Below are positions 45,486 through 55,675 of a stretch of DNA of 64,000 nucleotides, in pieces. This stretch comes from Acanthococcus lagerstroemiae (Eukaryota > Arthropoda > Insecta > Hemiptera > Eriococcidae), in the NCBI GenBank assembly GCA_031841125.1, contig CM063110.1:25043626-25107625 (forward strand), given 5' to 3'. Below the pieces are notes generated by a model that did no database searches, was not told the origin of the DNA, and saw only the letters and a program-made list of their open reading frames with translations. The first letter of the stretch is position 1; every line of letters begins with the position of its first letter. A program made the translations under genes and the position numbers.

Positions 45486-45925
45486 ACAAATTTTGCCTAT
45501 CTGTGAAACTAAGGGCACTTACAATATTTTGTTGCTTTATAGCGCCTTCAGTATGGCAGATAGGCAAATTCATAGGTAACCTTAATAGCAGTGATGATCT
45601 GATGATTAAGATCCACAAAATAAGTTATGTACAAATTTTGCCTATCTGCAATATTGAAGGCGCTAAAGCACTTACAATAATTGTTGCTTCATAGCGCCTT
45701 CAGTATGACAGATAGGCAAAATTCACAAATGACCTTAATAACAGTGATGATTGAGATCCACAAAATAAGTTATGTACAAATTTTGCCTATCTGCAATATT
45801 GAAGGCGCTAAAGCACTTACAATACTTTGTTGCTTTATAACGCCTTCAATTTCACAAGTAGGCAATATTTGTATACGAACTAATTTAAAGTTCGCAATAA
45901 ATACTGTTAAAAAGGTTTCATGCAA
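45486..45925. repeat. 145-bp tandem repeat, three copies, each palindromic
   Basis: acaaattttgcctatctg occurs at 45,486, 45,631 and 45,776, exactly 145 apart. Each unit contains that motif followed, ~75 bases later, by its complement (agataggcaaaatt) with a second inner pair gaaggcgct/agcgccttc, so every copy can fold into a two-part hairpin. The third copy is more diverged at its right side. Confidence 0.9.
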
Positions 45926-45999
45926 ATTCGGTCAATCTCGCACACTGAAGGCGGTAGACCACTGAATGAAAGTACTGAGTGCCGGCGTTAGGTTTGTCT

Positions 46000-47665
46000 T
46001 TGCCACTCCATATCCATCTTACGGCTCAATGTCTTCTTGACAAAGGTAGCTACCTGATCTCATCCCACTCTACTCTTCAGCATTATCGGGACCAGGCTCT
46101 CGGGCGTAAGAGGCTTAACGCCCGCATTTCGAAAAGCAGCCGCCGCTTCTTCCCTCTCTCGGTCAAATGCCGGACACTCGAACAGTGTGTGTTAGGCATC
46201 ATCATCTCGCCCTCCTTCAGCGCAATAGGAGCGATGCGGGCTCTCGGCTTGCCCATCCGATTCGGGTATTTGTTGAAGATACCATTGCCACTCATTACCT
46301 GCGTCAGAAAAAAGTCCAGCTTGTCATGGCGTCTACCCAACCACGCGTCCATGTTACGTATTAGCATTACGGGTCCACTTCCCCTTGGTACTGCGGGAAA
46401 GCCGCTCCTCCCACATGCAAAGCGTGGATTGCCTAATATCCCGCTTGGCCAGTAGCGCTACTCTCCTCTTCGGTAGCATCTTCTGCGTTACGCCGTATAC
46501 CCTCTTCGCTAACTCCACCGGTGGTATACCTGCTAGTACGCAAACTGCCTCTGTGGAGACAGGGCGATAGGCGCTGACCCACCTTAGCGCAGTCTTCTGT
46601 TGAGCCCTTACCAGACGGTTCTTCTGTACTCCTTGGCTCCGATGGCGTCGGACCAGATTGGAGCGTTATACAGGAGGACCGATATGGCAACGTTCGCCAG
46701 CAGCTTACGTTTCTTTTCTGTCGGCCCTCCTAGGTTCGACATGAGACGGCTTAATCCGGCGACGGCTCTCTCCACTTTCTGCGCAGTCCTCTTAGCATGT
46801 TCTCGGAAGGATAGTTTCCTGTCGAACTACAGCCCGAAGTATTTTAGGGCTGTACAGGATGCAATCACCGCTCCCTTTACGAGAAAGTAAGGAGTGTACC
46901 GTCGACGGCGTGTAAATAGCGCCGCTTCTGTATTTTAGGCTGCTAGGCACAACCCTGCCGACTCGATCCAACGGGTCATTGCCTCCAATTCCGCGTCCAC
47001 CTTGTTCTCGAGCATGTCGTCTTCTACTGCGACCATTGGGGCGTCGTCGGCGTAACAGATGATACTCATCACCCCTGGTGTACTTCTGCTCGCAGGATCT
47101 CATCGAAAGCAATGTTCCACAGGAGTGGACCAAAACAAGGACTGATCCCTGCGGAACACCGCACGACATCTTTCGTTGCACCATGCCCTTAGCAGTTTCC
47201 GCGACAATTATCCGGCCTCGGAAGTAGTTCCGGATAATTTCGCGTAGATACGTGGGTACTGATGTGTTTTCTAGAGCCTCCAATATGCGCGTCCAATGGC
47301 ATCATGTTGAACGCATTCTGTACATGGAGGCTGACGGCTGCACCGAACTGGAGCTTTAGGATCGCTGACAATACCAACCTCTTCAGCTTCTCGGCGGCAT
47401 CAATCGTCGATCTTCCACCTCGGAACCCATACTGGTTGGCGCTCAACGCGTTCCTCCCTCGAAAGTGCTTCTCCAGCTTGCCGGCGATGATCCACTCGAA
47501 GATCTTGCCGACAGTGTCGAGTCAACTGGTTTTCCTGGCTTTGGCAACAGTACCAGGTGAGCTATCTTCCATCGGGCTGGGAAGAATTCCGATATTGAAG
47601 TTTGCCGTACACCCGCATACTGGCACGGCGTTGGACCAAATTGGTCTTAAAACTGTGATGTAGAG
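46000..47665 (-). mobile_element. R1-like LINE fragment (RT and C-terminal domain)
   Basis: Minus-strand frames give QYGFRGGRSTIDAAEKLKRL (about 47,435), QNAFNMMP, YLREIIRNYFRGR (about 47,245), MSCGVPQGSVL (about 47,150) and the catalytic YADD at 47,053-47,042. The C-terminal knuckle with HTLFECPAFDRER lies at about 46,190-46,150. GFRGGRST and the MSCGVPQGS context are typical of the R1 clade. It is GC-richer than its neighbours, which fits a different family. Several frameshifts, for example just after GVPQGS, and stops show that it is dead. The 5' end is truncated near 47,665. There is no 28S rDNA around it, so it is not in the classical R1 target. Confidence 0.88.
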
Positions 47666-47669
47666 GATT

Positions 47670-49650
47670 CTTTTGTTCCTAAGTGAAATCTTGTTCCGTG
47701 GTCAAAGCAGCCAAGGCGTTTTTTATGGCTTCTCTCTTTTTATGTATATGAGTTCGCCAGTTGAGTTTGGAGTCTAGGTACACTCCCAAATATTTAGCCT
47801 CCTTGACAAGGGGGGCTGGTACGCCATCGATTAATGTTGGAGTGTAAAACTGTGGGGCTTCAGGGCAAAATAAACCCGTGCTGTTTGATTTTCCAGCGTC
47901 TTGCCCAGTGGCATACTGCAACTGTGGCTGATTGGAGATTAGCGACCGCACTGTCGTCGTTCTAGTGGTGGTTGGAAATAATTGCGGTATCATTTGGATA
48001 ATACCGGCCGGCGTTGGTATGTTCGCTGGGTACAAGAGATACAGGGGAGGGCCCAGGACGTTACCCTGGGGTATCCCAGCCCTGATTGATTTTCATGTTG
48101 TGATGGCTTACACATAGTGGACTTAGAAGGAGCGATCGCGCAGGTTGGAGGAGAGAATCTTAATGTGTTGTTCCGGTAGAGTTTGAATAATTTTTTTAAG
48201 TAATCCAGTGTGCCAAACCCGATCAAATGCTTGGCTCACATCCATGAACAGGGTCGGAGAGTATTGCTTAGCTTCAAGTGACTGACGAATTCAGGTGACG
48301 ACACAGTGTACCTGCTCTGATGTCGAATGGTGCAACCGGAATCCGAGCTGATATTCAGGGACTATGCAAAGTTTTGCAGTAACGTGCTATAGGCGAGCTA
48401 AATACAATTTCTCAAACGCTTCAGACATTGTAGGCAGCTGCGATACCGGACGGAATGATTTTGGTTTGTCTAAGGGCTCTCTCAGTTTGGGTATCATCAT
48501 GACTTTTGCCTGCTTCTATTGCTTGAGTGAGGTGAGTTCGGGGAATGACATTAAAGACATAGATCAGGTAGACTCGCAGTTTTTTGGGGGCTTCTTTCAG
48601 CATGTGCGCCCTGATGAGATCGAAGCCAGGTGCCTTTTTAACACGAAATTGAAAGATGACCATGTTGATTTCTTTTGGTGTAAACAACCGAATAGATGCT
48701 CTACTGATGAGTTTGATTGTTGGTTTAATGTCCGATTTGACATTATTTGGCTGAAATGTGTTTTCCAGTTGTGCAAAGGTGTCAGCTCTGTCTTTATCAC
48801 TGAATGCCCAGGTATTGTTCGGCTTTTCCGGAACGGTGGCGGGTAAGATGGAGATTTGTTTCTGGACTGGGCTACTTTCCAGAGGGAATAGTTGGTTTCC
48901 GACGTGGGGTCTAGGGAGATGATGAAGTTGCTGAATGATTCCTCGTTGACTTTACAAAGTAATTCTTTTGTATGTTTACAGCAGTCACTGAATACTGCTT
49001 CAGTGCTTTGCCACCTGTGCTTAGCTTTCCTCCTTTCATGTATCGCTTGCCGGACTTTAGCTGGGTAGAAGATGGTGATAGGCTTGGTGCTCGTCATTGG
49101 GTGAGGGAGTGAAGAAAGGGAGTAGCGAGAGAATAGCAACAGTAAGAGCGGCCTGTAGGGTGGATATGGCGACATTGATGTCATCTGGTGTTTTGAGTCT
49201 GACGTGTAAATCAAGCAGATTTCGAAGTTCATTTCTGTAGATATCCCTACAGTTGGATTCTGCTTTCTTTGCAAAGGATAATATCGTTGAGGTCGGTATA
49301 GTTGGGGCTGAAGCCATGTGTGATGAAAAGATCAACGCAATCAGGTCGTTTGCCAGATTAAGCCGGACAAATAGTCGAAGTTTTCCGAAAACTTTCTCCA
49401 GGCGAGAGCTCTTTTCGGTGATTATCCTTTTTACTGTAATCAGTTTCTAATTCTTTTCTTAGTTTAGATGGTTTCGGTTGAGTTTGATCAGGCTTTCTTC
49501 AAAGTAGTTTTGGTTAGACTTGACCGTTTCTGACCATTCCTGGTTATTGTCTGACTTGGGTTCAATCATATTTCACTTAGAATTTTGTTTGCCCTTCACA
49601 ATCATTCTTGGTCAGATTTTGTCATATGATCATTTTGGATGGAGCGCTTT
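47670..49650 (-). mobile_element. Jockey-like LINE fragment
   Basis: Reading from high to low coordinates: a linker region between endonuclease and RT (about 49,335-48,850), FTPKEINMVIFQFRVKKAPG at about 48,685 (RT start), GFRLHHSTSEQ near 48,330, and a GVPQG-like box that now reads GYPRVTSWALP at about 48,085. KYLGVYLDSKLNWRTHI follows at about 47,790-47,740. Order and wording match Jockey-clade polymerases. The YADD box is not found where expected, and several frameshifts occur. The fragment stops next to the R1-like fragment at about 47,668, so one probably inserted into or truncated against the other. The 5' boundary is approximate. Confidence 0.85.
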
Positions 49651-49789
49651 CGGCTTTTATGCCATAACAGCCGGAAGCATTCTGGACTATAGAAGAAGAA
49701 AAAGAGAATTTAGCACACCCTACAAAAGGAATATTACCAAGTTCACTCACACTCCGAAATGGACACTAAACTTAACACGTATTCAATTC

Positions 49790-50190
49790 AGGATCTCTAC
49801 ATTCAATACAAGAAATACTGATCTGGTTGTAACATGTAGAGGCTCAATATTAAGTATGGACAATACTCTAGCATTATATAATAATATTACCAAAACTGAA
49901 CCTGGTATCGACATATTCTTCATAAGTAGGAGACAGTATATTTCATCAATCATTAAAATACTCGAGGGTATGGACTATGTAGGTCCTATTCTCTGCAGTT
50001 CTTTCCCTTATACCGCACAACTGTGGTTTGTTCCGGCCCCTCGGCCTCATTCAACCCTCAGTTCTCAATTCACAAGTTTCAACTGCTACCTGTGGACTCG
50101 TGTGCCCCCCCGCTCTGCCCTTTCTCTTCCTTCTTCTTTACCCTACACCCTTCATTTGAAAAGTAATTTTTGTTTTTTTAAGAAGTACTA
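49790..50190. repeat. Repeat Y, copy 2 (without the LINE)
   Basis: Contains ttctttcccttataccgcac at about 49,999 and ctcaattcacaagtttcaac, then passes without a break across the point where copy 1 holds the 4.4-kb LINE (here about 50,092), into ccccccgctctgcccttt. Its left part (gaaatactgatctgg to gacaatactctagca) is also shared with repeat X near 41,040-41,100, so Y and X share a segment. Confidence 0.8.
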
Positions 50191-50500
50191 GGGGGCTTCG
50201 CCCCCTGACCGCTTCGCGGCCTCCCCCCCCCCCCGCCATCACTCGCTTCGCGTCTCGTCCAACCGCCACAGTCCTCAGTGTTTGGTCTGAAACTTTTGTT
50301 ACTGAGTTGAGGTTTGCTTTGTGCTTCTTTTGCTCCCCCTCTATCAGCGGTCCTCGATCTTCCACCATGAACTCCCTTCCATCCTTTCTTCATCACGAGC
50401 CTCCTCCTCCGAATTTTTCTAAAATATGTAGGGTTTCAATAGTTTCTTTTTTCCACGTGTCTAAAATTATAGAGGACGACTCTTTTGCGCTGGCAGTCCG
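50191..50500. other. Stretch with gggggcttcgccccc palindromes
   Basis: agggggcttcgccccctgac at 50,189, gcttcgcggcctcccc and a C-run of ~12 at about 50,224 give a local GC-rich, self-complementary patch. No gene is supported. The frames on both strands across the C-run are uninformative. Confidence 0.5.
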
Positions 50501-50957
50501 AATAGTAATTGAAATTTGAAATTCAACGTTGGCTACTGACTTTCTGATTTTCGAAATATCTTCAACATTTTTTCAGCTTTGTTTCTACCTTTTAAATAAC
50601 GTTCGATACTTAGCTTGTAACCTTCTGCTTTTGACTGATTAGTCTCTAACAGGAGTCCAGGGTACTCCATTTTCAGAAACAAAATTTGACTTTCAGTTTG
50701 GAAAAGGGGAGAAGAAAAATTTGCCGATAAATATTTTTTGAAAACTAAAAATTCGCCGACAAAATGTTTAAAAAATTAAAAATTTGCCACTTTTTTAATC
50801 TAAATATTTTTTAATTGAAAAAGAAAATAAATAAACAAACAAACAAACATCCATAAGGAATGAAAATTCAAATGGACGGATTCGAATTTTGCTGACTGCC
50901 AAATTATTGGAGGGGGTGTTCGACCCCCCCCCCGTACCCCTTATAGTTTCGCCCCTG
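50501..50957. mobile_element. hAT-like family A copy with shared upstream segment
   Basis: 50,501-50,673 equals the interior segment 31,238-31,393, and 50,674-50,957 equals the right unit 31,394-31,664, ending AGTTTCGCCCCTG at 50,957. It is probably a left-truncated copy of the same compound element. No matching 8-bp flanks. Confidence 0.75.
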
Positions 50958-51660
50958 ATTATCAAACGTTAAATCTAGCAAAGAAATAGTTATCGGTCAC
51001 AATCAAACTAAAGCACAAGATAGAACGATATATTTTGGTCAAATTATTTCATTTAAAGATAAATCAGAGAAAGGGAAATTTCAAAAAGAAGATCACAGGC
51101 ATGGAAAAGTTTCTGGTCCCTAGAAAATATCTACAAAAGTAAAACGCCTTTGGCAATGAAAAAGAAAAATATGAGAATCATGTAACTACCAGTGCTAATA
51201 TACGGGGGCACAGACATGGGCCGTCTCCCAAGACCGAAGTCTGAAGTTAGCCAGGACCAGATTGTAATGGAGAGAGCTATAACTGGAGTAAAAAGGAAGG
51301 ATAGACTAACCAATAAATAGGTAAGGGATAAATCAAAAGTTAAGGACTGTAGATTTGTCATAAGAAAATTGAAATTTGATTACGCGGGTCATGTTGCGAG
51401 AAGGGGAGGGCAGATGAGAAAGAAAAATGTTGGAATGGGTACCCAGGAGAGCAAAAAGAAGTGTAGAGAGACCCGATCGGTTGATGAAATCAGGCAACAT
51501 GTCGGCGTTTCTTGGGGAAGAGACGCCAGGGAAAGAGGCCGCTGGAAAAGAGTGGGGGAGGCTTATGCGTGGTAATGGGCGCACTAACTAAGCAAATCTT
51601 TATGTAATCTTGAGATGTATGAACGGGCCGCAAAATAATACATAATAAAATAGTTTTAGA
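50958..51660 (+). mobile_element. Endonuclease-RT LINE 3' fragment
   Basis: Encodes the end of ORF2: IYFGQIISFKDK, LENIYKSKTPLAMKK, VIRKLKFDYAGHVARRGGQM (51,357), a VGVSWGRDA-type box and the terminal RWKRVGEAYAW before a stop near 51,575. These are the RT thumb and the conserved carboxy-terminus of the endonuclease-RT group. Several frameshifts occur upstream of 51,330. The fragment starts exactly at the hAT terminus, so the hAT copy probably replaced or split the rest. The 3' UTR continues to about 51,660 (caaaataatacataataaaa). Confidence 0.85.
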
Positions 51661-52060
51661 CGATTTATGGAATTTTACTGTTTTCCTGTTCAGAACTGTT
51701 TGTTTGTTTTTGTACATTTACAGTTTTCATAGTTTCGATCAAATTTTAACGGGGACAATGTCAAGTTTCATTTAGATTGTTGTTAGTTTTCTTTGGGCTA
51801 GGTTGTTTAAAATTCGTCTCTTCGTTGGATTGCTCGTTTTTTTGTTTTTTTAATAGAATCATCCCGTAGCAATAAAGTGGCATAAAGTTCGAAAGATTCA
51901 TGCAAACAATCACTTAGTCTTTCCTTATTTACAAGAAAAAGAAAAGAGGAACGCGGTCACAAGCGTGTTTTGAAAATCGGGTAGAACTGAGGAACATACC
52001 GTATCTATACCATTACTTTTGATCTAATTGATTCTTCAAACGTGCACGAACTCCCTCCGG
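51661..52060. other. Unassigned stretch upstream of the candidate gene
   Basis: T-rich, with no transposon match. It could contain promoter sequence of the gene below, but no TATA box is convincing. Confidence 0.4.
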
Positions 52061-52067
52061 CATTCGC

Positions 52068-52108
52068 TCAGTCTTGCTGAATTCCTTCCCACACAACTCC
52101 AGTGTAAA
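52068..52108 (+). promoter_or_regulatory. Possible initiator and 5' UTR exon with donor site
   Basis: TCAGTC at 52,068-52,073 matches the arthropod initiator consensus TCAKTY. About 40 bases downstream, tgtaaa|gtaagt gives a strong donor at 52,109. With the acceptor at 52,338 this would define a 230-bp intron. It is a prediction from consensus sites only. Confidence 0.25.
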
Positions 52109-52338
52109 GTAAGTAAATTAACATCGCGTACCCTGGAAAAGAATTCCCACTGTGTACCCGAAATTTCAAGTATTTCATTCAAGAATTTCCCAATATGTGC
52201 CTCAAAATAGACCCACTTGCGAATAAACAACACCGCATTATAATTCTGTTTACCGTCAACATGCGACTAGGAAAGTTCTGCAATCTGCATCTACATGTTG
52301 CATTTAACTTGAACGCGAATCCGCTTTTCTTTTTTCAG

Positions 52339-52402
52339 ATTTGAACAGCGACGATGGCTAAATGGAATGTGGCTCTACTGTTGCTATCCATAGTTTGCTG
52401 CG
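52339..52402 (+). CDS. Signal-peptide exon of a candidate secreted-protein gene
   Basis: A strong acceptor (cttttcttttttcag, ending at 52,338) is followed by 15 untranslated bases and an ATG at 52,354 in good context (A at -3, G at +4). The exon encodes MAKWNVALLLLSIVCC and ends at 52,402 with the donor gtaaga, giving a phase-1 intron. A lysine followed by a ten-residue hydrophobic core is a textbook signal peptide, and a separate signal-peptide exon with a phase-1 intron is common in genes for insect secreted proteins. It lies in a transposon-free pocket (51.7-53.7 kb). The rest of the gene may extend far downstream. This is the best host-gene evidence in the window, but it rests on one short exon. 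Confidence 0.5.
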
Positions 52403-52784
52403 GTAAGAGAAACAAACGTCGAATATTTACTTTTAAAGTTCACTGACGAGTAAAATGAGCACACACGTGCTCCTGTACGAGAACTAACATCCCGGTTTCG
52501 TTTATTTTGCTCAAATTACTTGGTTATACTATACATAGATGTATCTAGGCTACGTGAATGTATAGTTTAATTTAATTAAGTGGCTTGCAGACTGTGAATG
52601 GTTAGTTTTGATCATTTCGATTGACGAATTCTGTCTGTCCAGGCGAAGTAATCTGCTCCATCGTATTGTCCATTCTATCAGGTGGAAGTAATGATTAGTC
52701 TTTCGAAGTTCGAAAAAGTGCAATAAAATAGCAAGCGTACCTACGTGCTACACGTATGGAATATAATTTTCCTTATTTTTGCAG

Positions 52785-52900
52785 ACGTAAGTTGCATGGG
52801 AGCTCGGACGAATGTGCACGAAGTGCAGAAATTATATCTACTGAAAAGTTTTCCACGTAATTTGCGGGAAACATTGGCAACGATTAGTGTTTTGTTCTAG
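52785..52900 (+). CDS. Possible second exon of the secreted-protein gene
   Basis: An acceptor cttatttttgcag ends at 52,784. Joined in phase to the exon at 52,339-52,402, the frame continues as DVSCMGARTNVHEVQKLYLL and reaches TAG at 52,898-52,900, for a total protein of 54 residues with a short mature part and one cysteine after the signal region. Alternatives: a weak donor (gtaatt at 52,856) could lead to further exons. Also, gtaagt only two bases after the acceptor makes this look like a nearly recursive splice site, in which case the segment is not an exon at all. The intron would be 382 bp. Confidence 0.35.
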
Positions 52901-53188
52901 TAGAATAGATTTATATTTTATCCTTAGATGGACGTTGCAGACCGCAATCACAATCCAAACCTTCTTGTCATTCAGTTTATACTACGTACTCGTACACCCA
53001 CTGTAGTCTAATTATTCTTTAATGAGTTGGTCTATATTCGTCCAGAACTTTTAAAAATGATAACTGATGGCCGTAGACGCTTTTGCTCACAAAGAAAAAA
53101 AATATTAAAGTTATAGTCATTTGTTATTACAAAGTTGTCTCAGCTTTCTGATCGTGTATTGTTAAAAATATCTTACAAAACAAAAGCC
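52901..53188. other. Unassigned, possible intron or 3' region
   Basis: No match to repeats elsewhere. aataaag-like signals are not convincing. Confidence 0.4.
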
Positions 53189-53271
53189 AAAAGTGAGTTT
53201 ACATGACTCAGGAATTCCTCACTCGCTACGCTCATTTGCAAACTTTCCCTCGCATGTAAACACTCACTTTT
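53189..53271. repeat. Imperfect inverted repeat, possible MITE
   Basis: aaaagtgagtttacatg at 53,189 and catgtaaacactcactttt ending 53,271 flank a spacer with tcactcgctacgctcattt. No clear target duplication. Confidence 0.55.
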
Positions 53272-53735
53272 GACTCTTGGTGTGTAATATACTACTAAAA
53301 CATCAATCAGAGGCTTAAAATATGTTTACAAAAAAAGAAAATTGATAGCTCCCCCTCCTGGAGGGTTTGGGACCACAGTTGGAATATGTCAGTTTTGACT
53401 CCAAAGCTATTTTAAGGCATATAATTCACGCATAAGCGTCGAATTTTACCTACTAACGCTTACTGAAATTGAAGTTGCATTAAAATAACCCTTTATCCCT
53501 TCAATTTGGCTAAAACTGATGAAATGTTCCAAAGAAATACGCCCTCAGAATACGTTTGAAAAATCATCAGAACAGCGAAAAAAACATCCACTGATCATTC
53601 CAACAACGTGAACTGAGAACCTTCCACATAATGCAACTTCAATTTTACCAGCCAACTTGCCCAAAACTTGATAATGTGAAGCCTAATCCCCAAAATTAAT
53701 ATGATCCACTGGAACCTGTCACTTTTGTTTCCAAC
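53272..53735. other. Unassigned stretch
   Basis: No supported gene or repeat. Confidence 0.45.
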
Positions 53736-53739
53736 CCTG

Positions 53740-54286
53740 TACTTTCCAGGTCCGCTTTACACTGAACAAAGTGAAGTTAGGAAAAGTCTTGAGACCATTC
53801 AATTCGGCTTGAAATGTTCTATCCAGTATCAGGCTTGACCCATTTTCGAGAAATCTGGAACATGCCTTGTTTACACTTAGACCCCTTAATTCAGCTGGTA
53901 TTCTCATCCACTCCTGGAGCTTTCCCTTTCTGTAAATCTCTTGATGCTTTGTCAAATTCGGCTCGTAAAATTGAACCTCCTCTCTCATCTTCTTCCACAT
54001 CTTCCTCTCTGTCCATTCTTGTCTCTTCGTCCCCGTTATTGCTACCTGTATAGTCCTTCTACATACTTTACCCATGTTTTCACTTTTCTTTCAGCTGTGT
54101 ATATCTACAGGCTCTCCTTCCTTATGTTTCATACTACTTGCTTTCCTCCTTCTTTCCCCAAACTCCATTTTTACTTTTCTATAAGCCGAGTGTACTTGTC
54201 CTTTACTCATAAATCACTTTTTTCTTTCATCCATTCCTCCTATGCTTTTTTACACCCTCTCTTTATTTCATTCCTTAACCTTTGAT
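53740..54286 (-). mobile_element. Endonuclease-RT LINE, downstream part
   Basis: The minus-strand frames give QRLRNEIKRGCKKA (from 54,286), VKTWVKYVEGLYR (about 54,085), a GKAPGVDE-type box at about 53,925 and the start of the RT fingers. This is the linker between endonuclease and RT. It continues the element at 57,209-58,260 across a 2.9-kb insert. Degenerate, with many frame changes. The element breaks off near 53,740, before the catalytic RT core. Confidence 0.75.
54236..54286. repeat. 51-bp direct repeat, left copy
   Basis: Identical to 57,209-57,259 except at three positions. Both copies are LINE coding sequence, and together they bracket the 2.9-kb insert. Confidence 0.9.
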
Positions 54287-55675
54287 CAACGAAAAATTAT
54301 TCGGGGAAAAGCCCCGATAATTTCCAAAGCATTTCTTAAGAAATTTTCAAGAAAGACTCCTTTGATGTTCGAAGAAAAGCCCGAGGAAGTTCATCGAAAA
54401 TTATTAAGGAAAAATTTCCGATCATTTTCAAAGGATTTCATCGGACTTCATTGAAAAAATCTCCGATGATTTTAGGATAATTTTTCTGGAGATTTTAGGG
54501 TGAATCTGCAATTATGCCCAAGGATGTTATAGGAAATGACTGGGAAGTACCTATGATGATTTTTAAAGGATTTCTTCATAAGATGATTTCTAGAGATTTT
54601 CATCGAAAATCTTTCGGATAAATTACCGACACTTTCAGAAGAATTTCATCAAAAATGTTCGAGAAAAACCCGAAGATTTTCGGAAAATTTTACCGGAATT
54701 CTTTAGAGAAAGTTTCCAGTATTTTCCAACAAATTCATCAAAATGCGTTGAGAAAATTTTCCGATAATTTTTGAAATTCGATGGAAAACTCCATCAGTTT
54801 TTTAAATTAATCAAAACTTTTCAGGAAGAATGTTCGATAATCTCCGTGGAATTTCATCCAAAACTTCGGGGAAATAGAATTTCATTATAGAAATTTTTCT
54901 GAAAAAAAAATTCGATAATTTCTGAGGAATCTCACTAGAAATCATCGGGAAAAATCTCCCATTATTGCCAATAAATTATAAGAAATTTTCGAGGAGATTC
55001 CTTTGATTATCCAAAATAATTATCGAGGAATTTTATCGAAAACATTAAGGAAAAATTTCCGATTATTTTCGAAGAATTTTATCGGATTTCATTGAAAAAA
55101 ATCTCCTATGATTTTAGAATAATTTTTTTTGAAATTTTATCCCCGATGATTTAAGGAAATTTTTTTTTGGAAGTTTTAGAGAAAATCTGCAATTATTCCA
55201 AAGGATTGTATCGGCAATCACTGAGAAGTACCTCTGATGATTTTTGAAGAATTTCTTCAGCAAAATAAGTCGATGATTTCCAGAGATTTTCATCGGAAAT
55301 TTTTGGGATAAATTACCGATAATTTCAGAAGAATTTCATCAGCAAAGTTCAGGGACAATCTCCGATGATTTTTAAGGAATTTCATTGGAAATAACTGGGA
55401 AAAAATTCCAACAATTTCCGAAGAATTTCATCGGAAATCTAATAGAAAAAATGTCCAATGTTTTCCAAAAAATTTCATCAAAATTCTTTGAGAAAATTTT
55501 CCGATAATTTTTGAAGTATTTCTTGAGAAATATTTGGCGGAAAACTCCGACAGTTTTTGAAGGATTTTATCAGAAATTTTCAGGGAAAATGTTCGATAAT
55601 CTCGGAAGAATTTCATCGGAAACTTCGGAATAAATCTAATAATTTTAGGAATTTCATCGGATACATTTCTCACTT
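54287..55675. repeat. Degenerate ~48-bp minisatellite, locus 2
   Basis: About 29 diverged copies of the gaagaatttcatcggaaat unit with gggaaaaatctccgatgatt-type linkers. Same family as 15,230-15,880. It begins exactly at the end of the left 51-bp direct repeat and ends where a reverse transcriptase frame is cut off. Confidence 0.88.

Noticed and set aside
45486..45925. CRISPR-like array of three 145-bp units.
   Set aside because: The repeats are contiguous with no unique spacers, the unit is far too long, and the context is eukaryotic.
50189..50240. gggggcttcgccccc hairpin as a transcription terminator.
   Set aside because: No transcription unit leads into it and such palindromes are scattered in repeats; a bacterial-type terminator does not apply here.
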